The notes under the pieces are model-generated. The model had not been told where the DNA came from, made no database searches, and saw nothing but the letters and a program-made list of their open reading frames with translations. From Halobacteriovoraceae bacterium (GTDB taxonomy: Bacteria; Bdellovibrionota; Bacteriovoracia; Bacteriovoracales; Bacteriovoracaceae): 64,000 bases of DNA. Both the position numbers and the translations under genes were made by a program. Positions 53,329 through 62,865 of this stretch are shown here, piece by piece. The first letter of the stretch is position 1; each line of letters begins with the position of its first letter. Location: positions 62,001 to 126,000 of the forward strand of contig PAVS01000005.1 of NCBI GenBank assembly GCA_002713145.1, given 5' to 3'.

Positions 53329-55872
53329 ATGATTGTTGATGCGATGAAAAAGGTATTTGGTACTAAGCAAGATCGAGATATAAAAATTATGAAGCCATTG
53401 CTTAAAAAAATCAATGGACTTGAAGTTGATATAAAAAAACTATCTGATGAAGAGCTTAAGGCCCAGACCCCAAAATTTAGAAAGATGCTCAATGAAGGCG
53501 CCACCCTAAACGATATTCTCCCAGAAGCCTTTGCGACGGTGAGAGAAGCCAGTGTAAGGGTTCTTGGAATGCGTCCCTATGATGTGCAAATATTAGGGGG
53601 CATTGTTTTGAGTGAAGGAAAAATCGCTGAGATGAAAACCGGAGAAGGAAAAACCCTCACTGCGACTCTACCTTTGTATCTTCATGGTTTGACTCAAAGA
53701 GGGGCCCACCTGGTTACAGTTAACGATTACCTGGCCAGCCGTGATGCTCAAGATATGGGGGAATTATTTAATTGGATGGGACTCACTGTGGGCTGCATTG
53801 TTCACGACATGGACGATGAAATTCGAAAAGAAGCTTATGCCTGTGATATCACCTATGGAACTAATAACGAATTTGCCTTTGATTATCTTCGAGACAATAT
53901 GAAGTTTGATTTGGAAGATTATGTCCAAAGAGAGCATAATTTTTGTATCGTTGATGAAGTTGACTCTATTCTTATTGATGAAGCAAGAACTCCCCTCTTA
54001 ATTTCAGGTCCAAGTGAAGGTAACTCTGATCAGTATGTGAAAATGAATAAAGTTATCCCTAAACTAAAACCTGAACATTATTCAGTTGAAGAAAAATCCC
54101 ACACAGCTGTGCTTACTGATGAGGGTGTGGTTGAAGTTCAAAAGATCTTAGGCATCGATAATTTATTTGATGTTGAAAATATGGAAGCACTTCACCATAT
54201 CAATCAAGCCTTAAGAGCTCATACCCTCTTTAAAAAAGACAAAGAATATGTTGTTAAAGATGGACAGGTCATCATAGTTGATGAATTTACCGGAAGACTT
54301 AAAGAAGGTTCTCGTTGGTCTGATGGGCTTCACCAAGCCATTGAAGCCAAAGAAGGGGTTAAGATTAAATCCGAGAACCAAACTCTCGCTTCTATTACCT
54401 TTCAAAACTATTTCAAACTGTATAATCGACTAGCAGGGATGACAGGGACAGCTGACACTGAAGCAGAAGAATTTAATAAAATTTATAATTTAGAAGTTGT
54501 TGTTATTCCCACTAATGAACCCATAATTAGAGCCGATCATGCTGATGTTATTTATGGAACCAAACAAGGTAAGTATAAAGCAGTGGCCGAGTTAATAAAA
54601 GATTGCAACCAACGTAAACAGCCTGTCTTGGTTGGAACGATTACCATTGATGAATCAGAAATTATTTCAGACTATCTGACAAAGATGGGAGTGAAGCACG
54701 AGATTCTTAATGCCAAACAACACCAAAGAGAAGCAGATATAGTCGCTAATGCGGGTCAACCAGGCTCTGTAACCATTGCCACCAACATGGCCGGACGGGG
54801 AACAGATATCAAACTCACCCCAGAAACCAAACAAGCTGGGGGTCTATATATTATTGGTACTGAAAGACATGAATCAAGACGTATCGATAATCAGCTAAGA
54901 GGTCGTTCAGGAAGACAAGGTGACCCAGGTGCATCTAAATTCTTTTTGTCTCTAGAAGATGATCTGATGAGAATTTTTGGTTCCGATAAAGTCAAAGGGA
55001 TTATGCAGAGAATGGGTCTTAAAGATGATGAACCTATTGAAGCTAAGATTTTATCTAATCAAATAGCCAAAGCCCAAAAACGAGTGGAAGGGCATAACTT
55101 CGATATTCGTAAACACTTGCTTGATTTCGATAATGTTATGAATGAACAGCGAAAAGTTATCTACAAGCTTCGCCGTGAAATTTTAAACAATGATGGGAAC
55201 AGAGAACTTGTTGAAGAGATGATCAATGATGTCGCGGAGATGCTGGTTGCCAACTACAGACCAGAGAAGAAAGCCTCTCTTAATGAATGGAATTGGGAGG
55301 AAATTAACACAGGTTTTCAAAATATCTTCAGCACTGACTATCAACTTACAGTGAATGAATGTTCCGACAAACACAATTCAGATCTTTCACAATATATGAT
55401 CGAAGTGGCCAACAAGGTGTTAAAAGAGAAATTCTCTAAATACGATAAAGAACAAGTGGATATCACTCTGAGAGAAGTTCTTCTCTCAACATTTGATCAA
55501 TTTTGGAAAGATCATCTCCGTAATATGGATCAACTTAAAGAAGGTATTAATCTGCGTTCTTACGGTCAAAAAGACCCACTGGTTGAATACAAAAGAGAAG
55601 CTTTTCATCTCTATGAAGAGATGAAAACACAAATTCGTCAGGCGATAGTCGAGCGAATGTTTTCAGTAAGACTTTATACTCCTGAAGAGATTGAAGCTAT
55701 TAAGAGACAACAACAAGCTGAGCTAGAAGCTCAGCTCGAAGCCCATAAAAGAGCACAGGCTGCTGCGGAAGCTGCCAGCGGACCTGTCACCAGAAAAACA
55801 GTTAAAGTGGGTAGAAATGATCCTTGTCCTTGCGGTTCAGGTAAGAAGTATAAACATTGTCATGGTCAGTAG
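53329..55872 (+). CDS. secA: Preprotein translocase ATPase SecA
   Basis: The 847-residue SecA powers protein export through SecYEG. Walker A is in [11 protein letters not shown] (about 100-110), Walker B-type [11 protein letters not shown] and the helicase motif [14 protein letters not shown] are present, as is the TEAEEFxKIY segment. The extreme C-terminus has the zinc-binding, SecB/ribosome-contacting tail [17 protein letters not shown]. All expected domains are there and the length is typical. GGAGAGAG precedes the ATG. Confidence 0.98.
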   Translation: MIVDAMKKVFGTKQDRDIKIMKPLLKKINGLEVDIKKLSDEELKAQTPKFRKMLNEGATLNDILPEAFATVREASVRVLGMRPYDVQILGGIVLSEGKIAEMKTGEGKTLTATLPLYLHGLTQRGAHLVTVNDYLASRDAQDMGELFNWMGLTVGCIVHDMDDEIRKEAYACDITYGTNNEFAFDYLRDNMKFDLEDYVQREHNFCIVDEVDSILIDEARTPLLISGPSEGNSDQYVKMNKVIPKLKPEHYSVEEKSHTAVLTDEGVVEVQKILGIDNLFDVENMEALHHINQALRAHTLFKKDKEYVVKDGQVIIVDEFTGRLKEGSRWSDGLHQAIEAKEGVKIKSENQTLASITFQNYFKLYNRLAGMTGTADTEAEEFNKIYNLEVVVIPTNEPIIRADHADVIYGTKQGKYKAVAELIKDCNQRKQPVLVGTITIDESEIISDYLTKMGVKHEILNAKQHQREADIVANAGQPGSVTIATNMAGRGTDIKLTPETKQAGGLYIIGTERHESRRIDNQLRGRSGRQGDPGASKFFLSLEDDLMRIFGSDKVKGIMQRMGLKDDEPIEAKILSNQIAKAQKRVEGHNFDIRKHLLDFDNVMNEQRKVIYKLRREILNNDGNRELVEEMINDVAEMLVANYRPEKKASLNEWNWEEINTGFQNIFSTDYQLTVNECSDKHNSDLSQYMIEVANKVLKEKFSKYDKEQVDITLREVLLSTFDQFWKDHLRNMDQLKEGINLRSYGQKDPLVEYKREAFHLYEEMKTQIRQAIVERMFSVRLYTPEEIEAIKRQQQAELEAQLEAHKRAQAAAEAASGPVTRKTVKVGRNDPCPCGSGKKYKHCHGQ

Positions 55873-55882
55873 GAGTTAATCT

Positions 55883-57427
55883 TTGAGTATCAATGATAAT
55901 GATGATGATTTAACAGACATCACATCCCTTCCAGATCTTGGGGAGGAAGATGATGACGATTTCACGTCATTAGATGATCTAGCGGATTTATCTGACTCCC
56001 CTCCAGACTTTCCAGGGCCACCTGAATTTTCAACTGAAGATGATTCAAATGAACTTGAATCCAATGAGAACCTCACTCAAGAATTCAGTGATGATTTTAA
56101 TGAAGAAGAAGACTTTGAACCTGAGCTCACTCAAGATGATGAGCAAGAAGAGAATGACCCTTTCGATGATGGGGACTTTGAATCTTCAGATTTTGAAAAT
56201 AATGATGACTTTCAAACTCATGACGATTTCACAGATTCTATTGATGATGATTCACCAGATTTTTCAGAAGATGTAAACAGTGATGAATTCTCTGACGATA
56301 AAGACCATATTGAAGAAGAGATTCAAGAGGATGATGATCTTTTTGGTGATGACTCTACTGACAGTAGTGACGAGAATCTAGAAGATAATAGAGAGGAACT
56401 TGAGAGCACTTTTGAAACTGATGATGATAACAACGGGACAAGCTCAAAACTAATTGATCTCGCAGAATTAAAAGCTTCAGAGAATATCAATCCTCAGGAA
56501 ATTAAGACCTTAATAGAGAATGAAGAAAAAACTCACTCAACCCATCCTGAGAATTTCTCTGATTTAAAATCATTCGCAAAAACAATGACCTATGATGATT
56601 TTTCATCTGAAGGGAATCCTCCTTTTAGCATCATTATTAAGAATATTAAATACAAAGAAGATGCTACCGAAATCATAGACCTTCTTTGCTCTTTAAAAAT
56701 TATCACTGAAGACAAAAAAGAAGAAGCCATGAGCAGTATTATGAGAGGCCAATTCCTTGTCCCTCGGTTAAGTGAGTATGCTGCCATTATACTGTCACAT
56801 AAAATGAGACATTATGATTGTGAGTTGTTAATGGGACTTACTGAAGAAATATCTCCTCCTAAAAGCTATCAATCTCAAGACAGAGGCCTTTCATCAAAGC
56901 GCTCAATTTACGCCAACAAAAAACATGACCTTCACCTCAAGGGGAAAAAATATATACCTCTACAAGATATAATGACCACAACTCTTGATAAGCCGCACGG
57001 TTATAGTATTACAAAGTATATTGAAATAGTAAGTGAAGTTATCAAAGTCTCTCATGAATATTTTCATACTTCTCATCAACTTGAAGAAGAAATCATGCAG
57101 AATTTATCAGATGAAGATAAAGAGAAAGTCGATCAAGTCATGATTCAAGCAGAAAATAAAAACGCAAGTGCATCTCAGAATGAATTTTCCTTTGAAAGTT
57201 TTTATAAAAATACTAATCAGTCTTCATCCCCAGCGAAAATTGAACTCAATGATCTCTACCAAAGACTAGTGAATAAGCTTAAGGCCCAGGCCCATAAACG
57301 TGGCGGGAATGGCGTTATTGGTATTAGTTTTACCATCACTCCCCTGGCACTCACTGACTATCTAGAAAGTGGGCCGCAATATCAAATTTCGAGTACGGGT
57401 AATATTGTATGGCTAGAGAAAAACTAG
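55883..57427 (+). CDS. Acidic low-complexity protein with YbjQ-like C-terminus
   Basis: A 514-residue cytoplasmic protein. The first 200 residues are dominated by Asp, Glu, Ser and Phe repeats (for example DFESSDFENNDDF), likely disordered. Residues about 225-300 may fold (FSIIIKNIKYKEDATEIIDLL). The last 60 residues (NDLYQRLVNKLKAQAHKRGGNGVIGISFTI) resemble the YbjQ/DUF74 pattern of a helix followed by a G-V-x-G-I strand. The start is a TTG with AGGAG seven bases upstream. It is in the secA run and overlaps glpD by 19 bases. Function unknown. Confidence 0.68.
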   Translation: MSINDNDDDLTDITSLPDLGEEDDDDFTSLDDLADLSDSPPDFPGPPEFSTEDDSNELESNENLTQEFSDDFNEEEDFEPELTQDDEQEENDPFDDGDFESSDFENNDDFQTHDDFTDSIDDDSPDFSEDVNSDEFSDDKDHIEEEIQEDDDLFGDDSTDSSDENLEDNREELESTFETDDDNNGTSSKLIDLAELKASENINPQEIKTLIENEEKTHSTHPENFSDLKSFAKTMTYDDFSSEGNPPFSIIIKNIKYKEDATEIIDLLCSLKIITEDKKEEAMSSIMRGQFLVPRLSEYAAIILSHKMRHYDCELLMGLTEEISPPKSYQSQDRGLSSKRSIYANKKHDLHLKGKKYIPLQDIMTTTLDKPHGYSITKYIEIVSEVIKVSHEYFHTSHQLEEEIMQNLSDEDKEKVDQVMIQAENKNASASQNEFSFESFYKNTNQSSSPAKIELNDLYQRLVNKLKAQAHKRGGNGVIGISFTITPLALTDYLESGPQYQISSTGNIVWLEKN

Positions 57428-58800
57428 AAGACAAACATTTTGACGTCATCATCATAGGTGGTGGAATTGTAGGAGCTGGTATCTTCAGAGACCTCTGTCT
57501 ACATAAGAAAAAGACTCTTCTTTTAGATAAAAATGATTTTAACTCTCAAACATCAAGTGGGAGTTCAAAAATGCTCCATGGGGGAATACGCTATTTAGAA
57601 AACCTAGATTTTGCACTGGTCTTTGAGGCGTTATTAGAAAAAAATAAATGGCTTAAACTTGCCCCTCATATTACAAAAGAAATCCCATTTTATTTACCCG
57701 TATATCAAAATAGTAAGTGGCCGCTTTTTTTTATGCGTATGGGCCTTTTTCTCTATGATTTACTCTCTTTATTTAAAAACACATCTCATAAAGTCTTTTC
57801 GGCTCAAAAAACACAAACTCTTCTTCCAGGCATCAATTCCAAAGGACTCAAAGGCAGTGGCCTCTATTATGATGGTATTGTTGATGATCATAAACTTGGA
57901 TTAGAATGTGTCTATGATGGCCTAAACCACTTTGATCAATCAATAGCTCATAACTATAAAGAAGTTTATAAAGTTTCTAAAACCAGAGAGGGTAAGTACA
58001 CTGTCTTCTTTCAAGACACCTTAACCGGAAAAAAAGATCTGGCATACACAACGAATATAGTAGTGGCCACAGGACCTTTTACTGACCAAATGATGCATCT
58101 TATAGATGTTCCTTGGGAGAATATCATCTACCCTTCCAAGGGCTCACATCTTTGGTTAAAAAAGGACGCACTTCCCATAAGTGATGCTCTCGTCATGCAA
58201 ACTGCGGACAAAAGAGTGGTTTTTATAATCCCCCAAAGAGAAGCTATTCTCGTGGGAACAACTGAAATACCTGTTCCTGCTCAATCTGATTTCAATGATC
58301 TCAAACCCACTCCACAAGAAGTTTCTTATCTTCTAGAGCAAGTTAATATCTACTTTCCTGAAGCAAAGGTAAGTTTTGATCATATCATGAGCAGCTTTGC
58401 AGCGGTGAGACCCCTTGTTAAGGATGGGCATTCCAGTTCAAAAATTTCTAGAAACCACAAGATTTATAACCCTCAAAAAAAGATGTGGGTCATTGCTGGT
58501 GGAAAGTATACGACTTTTAGAAAGATGGCCGAAGACCTTAATAAAAAGCTTTTTGCAAAAAATGATTGGTCTTATGATAAAAAGAAAAGCTCACTGCCTT
58601 TTTCTCAAGTCTCTGTGATTGCTCACCCGTTTCGTCAGAAGATTCAACCTCAGGATATCGATGACATTCTTCAAAAAGAATTAGTCCGCACCCAAGAGGA
58701 CCTTGTGCTCCGAAGGCTATCTCTTCAAACTCTTGATCATCTAAACGACCCAGTAATTATAGATTATATCGAGAAACTTCCCCTACAGACGATAAGATAA
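57409..58800 (+). CDS. glpD: Aerobic glycerol-3-phosphate dehydrogenase
   Basis: A 463-residue FAD enzyme that oxidises sn-glycerol-3-phosphate to dihydroxyacetone phosphate and reduces membrane quinone. The dinucleotide motif IIIGGGIVGAG is at about 14-24, then SSGSSKMLHGGIRYLE (family signature), KGSHLWLKKDALP, and GGKYTTFRKMAE near the C-terminus. No glycerol kinase or facilitator is near, so the substrate may come from phospholipid breakdown. The 3' end overlaps the convergent outer-membrane gene by 18 bases. Confidence 0.93.
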   Translation: MAREKLEDKHFDVIIIGGGIVGAGIFRDLCLHKKKTLLLDKNDFNSQTSSGSSKMLHGGIRYLENLDFALVFEALLEKNKWLKLAPHITKEIPFYLPVYQNSKWPLFFMRMGLFLYDLLSLFKNTSHKVFSAQKTQTLLPGINSKGLKGSGLYYDGIVDDHKLGLECVYDGLNHFDQSIAHNYKEVYKVSKTREGKYTVFFQDTLTGKKDLAYTTNIVVATGPFTDQMMHLIDVPWENIIYPSKGSHLWLKKDALPISDALVMQTADKRVVFIIPQREAILVGTTEIPVPAQSDFNDLKPTPQEVSYLLEQVNIYFPEAKVSFDHIMSSFAAVRPLVKDGHSSSKISRNHKIYNPQKKMWVIAGGKYTTFRKMAEDLNKKLFAKNDWSYDKKKSSLPFSQVSVIAHPFRQKIQPQDIDDILQKELVRTQEDLVLRRLSLQTLDHLNDPVIIDYIEKLPLQTIR

Positions 58801-59859
58801 ACCAAAAAGCATTCTGGGCCCTGATCTGGTTTTGACCCATTTGATTCCATTTTCATCTTCCGCATAATCATCCCCTCTGAGATGATAAGCAACTTCAAGT
58901 CGGGCACCAATTCCTTGAGTGGTATAATACTTAAAACCAATCCCTAAATTATGTCCAAATGTACTTGCGTCCACTGAAGTCTCACAGCTTCCCACACATC
59001 CTTCTCCCGGTGTTGAAGTGGTATTACTCGAACCAATCCCCAGAGTGTAATTGAGATAAGGGATAGGTGTATGAATTTTAGATGGAAATTTAGTGGGGTG
59101 AAAATTCACTCCAAAGCCAAATTCAGAACCATTTTCACTGACAAAATCCCCATCATGGGCCATCACTGATTTTCGGTCGATAGCAAAATGAGCGAGAAAA
59201 GAAAAACGTGAATACCATTTTATCTCGTCTTTAAAATACCACTCTCCTCCGAGCTTTAAGTAAAGTTGACTCACATCTCGAGTATAGGATTCTGCATCTT
59301 GTATGTCCGGAGAGCTCTGCTCAGAATAAGAGGCAAAATGAAGCATACCAAACACTTCCCTATTCTTAGAAAGAAGGCTAACAAAACTAGTATCCACCAT
59401 GTTCATCCCTCCCTGACCTTTGGCCGCAGGGATTTGGTTGGCCAGATCATCTGCACCATCTGCAAGAGGAATCCCCAAATCTCTTGGGTCTTTGGCCACA
59501 ATTTCACTGGTATCATCATCCACTAACATTTTAGATTCATCTTTGGTAATTTTAACGGGAGGAGTAATTTTGAGTTTTAAAACTTGTTCCTCTCTAATCA
59601 GCCCCTTGTTAACAAGTCTGTAGAGTGACCAAACAGTACGTGAAGGTGATGTTTTAATGACCACACCTCTGGCAATGACTCCAGTAGAAACATAGAACTT
59701 GGCATGATCTCCAACCGCTAATCCGTCTTCAATACCCCGGTTTATTAAAATCGTTTTTCCTGACTCTGATAAACCTATGACTCTCAAGGTTAGAATCTCA
59801 TCAACTTCTAATGACCAAACATTCGTGACAAGTACAATAAAAACAATCAAAAACTTCAT
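58783..59859 (-). CDS. Outer-membrane protein with periplasmic N-terminal domain (paralogue 1)
   Basis: A 358-residue protein with a signal peptide (residues 1-16). Residues about 17-100 form a small beta domain (LRVIGLSESGKTILINRGIEDGL, VARGVVIK, TVWSLYRL). The region about 165-358 has alternating strands ending GLSYRL, a beta-barrel type with a charged loop region between. A GCVGSC pair lies in one loop. The N-terminal domain resembles the neighbouring 504-residue protein in pattern. No known function; pore or adhesin are possible. Confidence 0.7.
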   Translation of the reverse strand: MKFLIVFIVLVTNVWSLEVDEILTLRVIGLSESGKTILINRGIEDGLAVGDHAKFYVSTGVIARGVVIKTSPSRTVWSLYRLVNKGLIREEQVLKLKITPPVKITKDESKMLVDDDTSEIVAKDPRDLGIPLADGADDLANQIPAAKGQGGMNMVDTSFVSLLSKNREVFGMLHFASYSEQSSPDIQDAESYTRDVSQLYLKLGGEWYFKDEIKWYSRFSFLAHFAIDRKSVMAHDGDFVSENGSEFGFGVNFHPTKFPSKIHTPIPYLNYTLGIGSSNTTSTPGEGCVGSCETSVDASTFGHNLGIGFKYYTTQGIGARLEVAYHLRGDDYAEDENGIKWVKTRSGPRMLFGLSYRL

Positions 59860-59872
59860 TCAAAAACCTTAT

Positions 59873-61387
59873 TTAGAAAAATTTACTTAAACCAATTGCA
59901 AGTTTAGCATCTATATAGCGAGCTCGATCAGGCAAAAATCCATCATCGAAATTTCTCACCACTCTTTCCGCTCTAATCTCTTCATAAGCTGCGGTGATTC
60001 TAAGCCCATAACTATTGCTAAAATTATATTTTAAGCCTCCTCTTATTCCAGGAAAGCTATAGATCTGATAATTACCTTCTTCATCAGAAGGATTTATTTT
60101 TAAACGGGAAAGACCATAACGAAAGAAAGTGCCCACATAAAGAATATTCACTTCTTGCATATGAGGAAGTTCAAAAGGATACCAGTTAAGATGAAGAGCT
60201 CCACTTAAAGAAAGACTACTGGCATTGACTTCCCCTGTATAAAAGCCGTCTTTAGCTCTTCGCACCGAGGCTTCCATCGTGACTCTTTGTAGTTGGGTGA
60301 ATTTTTTAAAGAAATACCCTTCAGCTGCAATTTCAAAGTCATACTTATTTTGCTCAGTGGTTTCAAAGTCGTTCGTGTTCTCATTATTAACTAAATTTCG
60401 CCCCACAGAAGCAAAAAGTTGGTAATTATATTTATAACCTTTAAGCAGCGCCCTTCTTCTGCGCTCTTTAACCACACTTAAATTATTAAGCAGCTCCGAG
60501 AGCTCTTCATCAGAATAATCTGAAGACCAAGCATCTCCTTTGCTACGGACATTTTCTAAAAACTTCTCTTCTTTTGCTGTACGGTTAAGGACTCTTTCAT
60601 CATATTTTTTGGCCACATTTTTATACATAAGCCTATCTTGCATCTCATCTACATTGCCGGTTCTTTTTTGTTCAGCATAAAACTCATCGAAATCAAAATT
60701 TGGATCATTATATTTTCTAAGGAACGCCACCACCATTTTTTCAAATGTATGAACTTTATGTCGCTCAGAGAATTCTTCGGCGTAAGGCGAACGGTATATA
60801 CCGTCAGCATAAAGACGGTCTCCATCCAGTTTTTGCTCCCATCTCTCTATATCAATAAAATCTAAATCATTTTCAAAATGTTTTTCTGCTTTATGAGTTT
60901 TTTCAATCACTTGATAATTTTTTTTCTTGCGAGCGAGAGAGTCACCTTCGAGGAGAAAATCTTTTGTTTCCGCGGCAGCATCATTATTGGTCACCAGTTT
61001 TGTTCGGGCAGAAGTAAATTTCATTCGCCGCCCCGATAACATGGCCGTTTCTGAAAAAAGAAACAATCGATTCTTTTCTTTTAATTCTTCTGGTAGGAAA
61101 ACTTTATAGGCCACCCAAAGGGAGTCATCCAAAAAAACTTTGATCGCCTTAAGCTTGGCCACTGGTTTATAGATAAATTCTTTATTGTTTTTATTATAGG
61201 ATACTTTTTTAACTAAAATGCCGTAGTCTTCATTGCCAATATTATTAGAATAACCACTCTCTAAATAAAGTGTTCTCCCGGAGCTGGAAACTTGTTTAAT
61301 CTCAACAATGAAATTATCAATGGCCAGACTCAACTGAGTGAGCATCGCTAACAAGAGTACAGAATAAATGAAATTCTTTTGTGACAT
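59873..61387 (-). CDS. Outer-membrane protein with periplasmic N-terminal domain (paralogue 2)
   Basis: A 504-residue protein with a signal peptide ending near residue 22. Its N-terminal domain (VSSSGRTLYLESGYSNNIGNEDYGIL, KLKAIKVFLDDSLWVAYKVFLP) has the same strand pattern as the next gene's. A helical charged middle of about 180 residues follows (about 140-320). The C-terminal 190 residues look like a beta-barrel and end IGLSKFF, a typical BAM signal. The gene lies 14 bases before its shorter paralogue on the same strand. Confidence 0.7.
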   Translation of the reverse strand: MSQKNFIYSVLLLAMLTQLSLAIDNFIVEIKQVSSSGRTLYLESGYSNNIGNEDYGILVKKVSYNKNNKEFIYKPVAKLKAIKVFLDDSLWVAYKVFLPEELKEKNRLFLFSETAMLSGRRMKFTSARTKLVTNNDAAAETKDFLLEGDSLARKKKNYQVIEKTHKAEKHFENDLDFIDIERWEQKLDGDRLYADGIYRSPYAEEFSERHKVHTFEKMVVAFLRKYNDPNFDFDEFYAEQKRTGNVDEMQDRLMYKNVAKKYDERVLNRTAKEEKFLENVRSKGDAWSSDYSDEELSELLNNLSVVKERRRRALLKGYKYNYQLFASVGRNLVNNENTNDFETTEQNKYDFEIAAEGYFFKKFTQLQRVTMEASVRRAKDGFYTGEVNASSLSLSGALHLNWYPFELPHMQEVNILYVGTFFRYGLSRLKINPSDEEGNYQIYSFPGIRGGLKYNFSNSYGLRITAAYEEIRAERVVRNFDDGFLPDRARYIDAKLAIGLSKFF

Positions 61388-61503
61388 CCGTGCCTTTAAA
61401 AAAACCTATACTTATATTTTTATACTTTCAGCGTCATTTGAAAAGGCTTTGCGTTAAGTTTTGAAAAAATAATGACTTTACTTGCTGCACAATGGCCTAA
61501 ACC

Positions 61504-61532
61504 TTGATAAATGAGAACTTTTAAACTATAAA
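61504..61532 (+). promoter_or_regulatory. Sigma-70-type promoter of the 61569-trxB genes
   Basis: TTGATA, 17 bases, then TATAAA is a good match to the consensus with optimal spacing. The start would be near 61539, before the ATG at 61569 and after an upstream in-frame start at 61533, which argues for the shorter protein. Confidence 0.62.
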
Positions 61533-61568
61533 ATGACTTCACTATTTTCATTATACTTAAGGATATAT

Positions 61569-61766
61569 ATGGCGCGTCGTAAAAAAGAGAAAACAACATA
61601 CAAATATGAATGTAATCTCACAGGTGAAGAGTATATTCTCACTGCAAAAGCTGATAACCCAGAAGAACTTATGAGTGTCAAAGCTTGGTATGAGATGAAT
61701 CCAGATAAAGACGATAGACCAGATGACGTAAAAAAGAAGCTTGGTTTAGAAATTTCAGAATCTTAA
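61569..61766 (+). CDS. Small conserved-looking charged protein
   Basis: A 65-residue basic/acidic protein (MARRKKEKTTYKYECNLTGEEY...). It has a beta-like N-terminal half and a Trp-Tyr-Asn-Pro-Asp segment (SVKAWYEMNPDKDD). AAGGA lies about five bases before this ATG; a start 12 codons earlier would precede the likely transcription start. Co-transcription with trxB 23 bases downstream is probable. Function unknown. Confidence 0.65.
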   Translation: MARRKKEKTTYKYECNLTGEEYILTAKADNPEELMSVKAWYEMNPDKDDRPDDVKKKLGLEISES

Positions 61767-61789
61767 AAAAATAGCAAAGGACATTAAAA

Positions 61790-62725
61790 GTGAGTACAAG
61801 AGATCTTATCATCATTGGCTCAGGACCTGCTGGTTATACAGCAGCTCTGTATAGCGCGAGAGCAAACCTCAATCCATTAGTTATCATGGGACATGAACCA
61901 GGTGGACAATTAACCACAACCACCGATGTTGAAAATTTTCCAGGTTTTCCCGAAGGTATTATGGGACCTGATTTGATGGAAAATATGAAAAAGCAGGCCG
62001 CAAGATTTGGAGCCGAATATCTTACCACTCATGTGAGTGATGTTGACTTAAGTCAGAGACCCTTCAAAGTGAAATGCGAAAACGGAGATGAGTTCACTGC
62101 TCAAACTTTAATTATTTCTACGGGAGCTTCTGCAAAATACTTAGGGCTTCCCAATGAAAAAGAGCTTATCGGAAAAGGGGTTAGTGCCTGTGCCACCTGT
62201 GATGGATTTTTCTACCGCGATCAAATCGTTCATGTCGTAGGCGGAGGAGATACCGCTATGGAAGAAGCCATGTTTTTAAGTAAGTTTGCTTCCAAAGTGA
62301 CTATCGTTCATAGAAGAGATGAATTTAGAGCTTCAAAGCCTATGCAAGATCGTGTCTTTAAAAACGAAAAAATAGATATTCTCTGGGATCATGAAGTCTG
62401 TGAGATTGTTGCTGACCCAACCGGCGTTACAGCAATCAAAGTTAAAAACACTAAGACAGGTGACATTAACGAGCGTGCTACCAATGGGCTTTTCATGGGA
62501 ATAGGTCATACACCTAATACCAAATTTTTAGGAAAACAAATTAACTTAGATGATCATGGTTTTATCGTAACTCAAGGTAGACACCCCGATACTAATGTCC
62601 CTGGTGTTTTTGCTTGTGGTGATGTTCAAGATTCCTACTATCGTCAGGCAATTACTGCCGCTGGTTCTGGATGTTCTGCTGCTATGAGATCTGAGCGTTT
62701 CTTAGAGGAGCATGGCCGAGTCTAA
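61790..62725 (+). CDS. trxB: Thioredoxin reductase
   Basis: The 311-residue low-molecular-weight TrxB transfers electrons from NADPH through FAD to thioredoxin. The FAD motif IIGSGPAGYTAALY is at about 8-21, the redox Cys134/Cys137 in SACATCDG, the NADPH motif VVGGGDTAMEEA at about 150-161, and FACGDVQD near the end. The start is a GTG with AAGGA about nine bases upstream. Its partner thioredoxin is not in the window. Confidence 0.97.
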   Translation: MSTRDLIIIGSGPAGYTAALYSARANLNPLVIMGHEPGGQLTTTTDVENFPGFPEGIMGPDLMENMKKQAARFGAEYLTTHVSDVDLSQRPFKVKCENGDEFTAQTLIISTGASAKYLGLPNEKELIGKGVSACATCDGFFYRDQIVHVVGGGDTAMEEAMFLSKFASKVTIVHRRDEFRASKPMQDRVFKNEKIDILWDHEVCEIVADPTGVTAIKVKNTKTGDINERATNGLFMGIGHTPNTKFLGKQINLDDHGFIVTQGRHPDTNVPGVFACGDVQDSYYRQAITAAGSGCSAAMRSERFLEEHGRV

Positions 62726-62865
62726 GGCCCCAGTAAGAGAGCTAAGAGTTTAAAATGTCTTACACTCGAGTGGTTAGCAGAAAACTCAGTTGACAAGATT
62801 TAAGATCATTGAAAAAATTTACTTAGGCAAGGAAGCCTAAATCAATCATGGACCAAGGAAGGAAA

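Noticed and set aside
62790..62806. TTGACA followed by TAAGAT as a promoter for the crotonase gene
   Set aside because: Only five bases separate the two hexamers and no -10 is seen at 16-18 bases.
62823..62840. TTAGGC/GCCTAA hairpin after trxB as a terminator
   Set aside because: No T tract follows, and the stem is short. It may be chance or part of the leader of the next gene.
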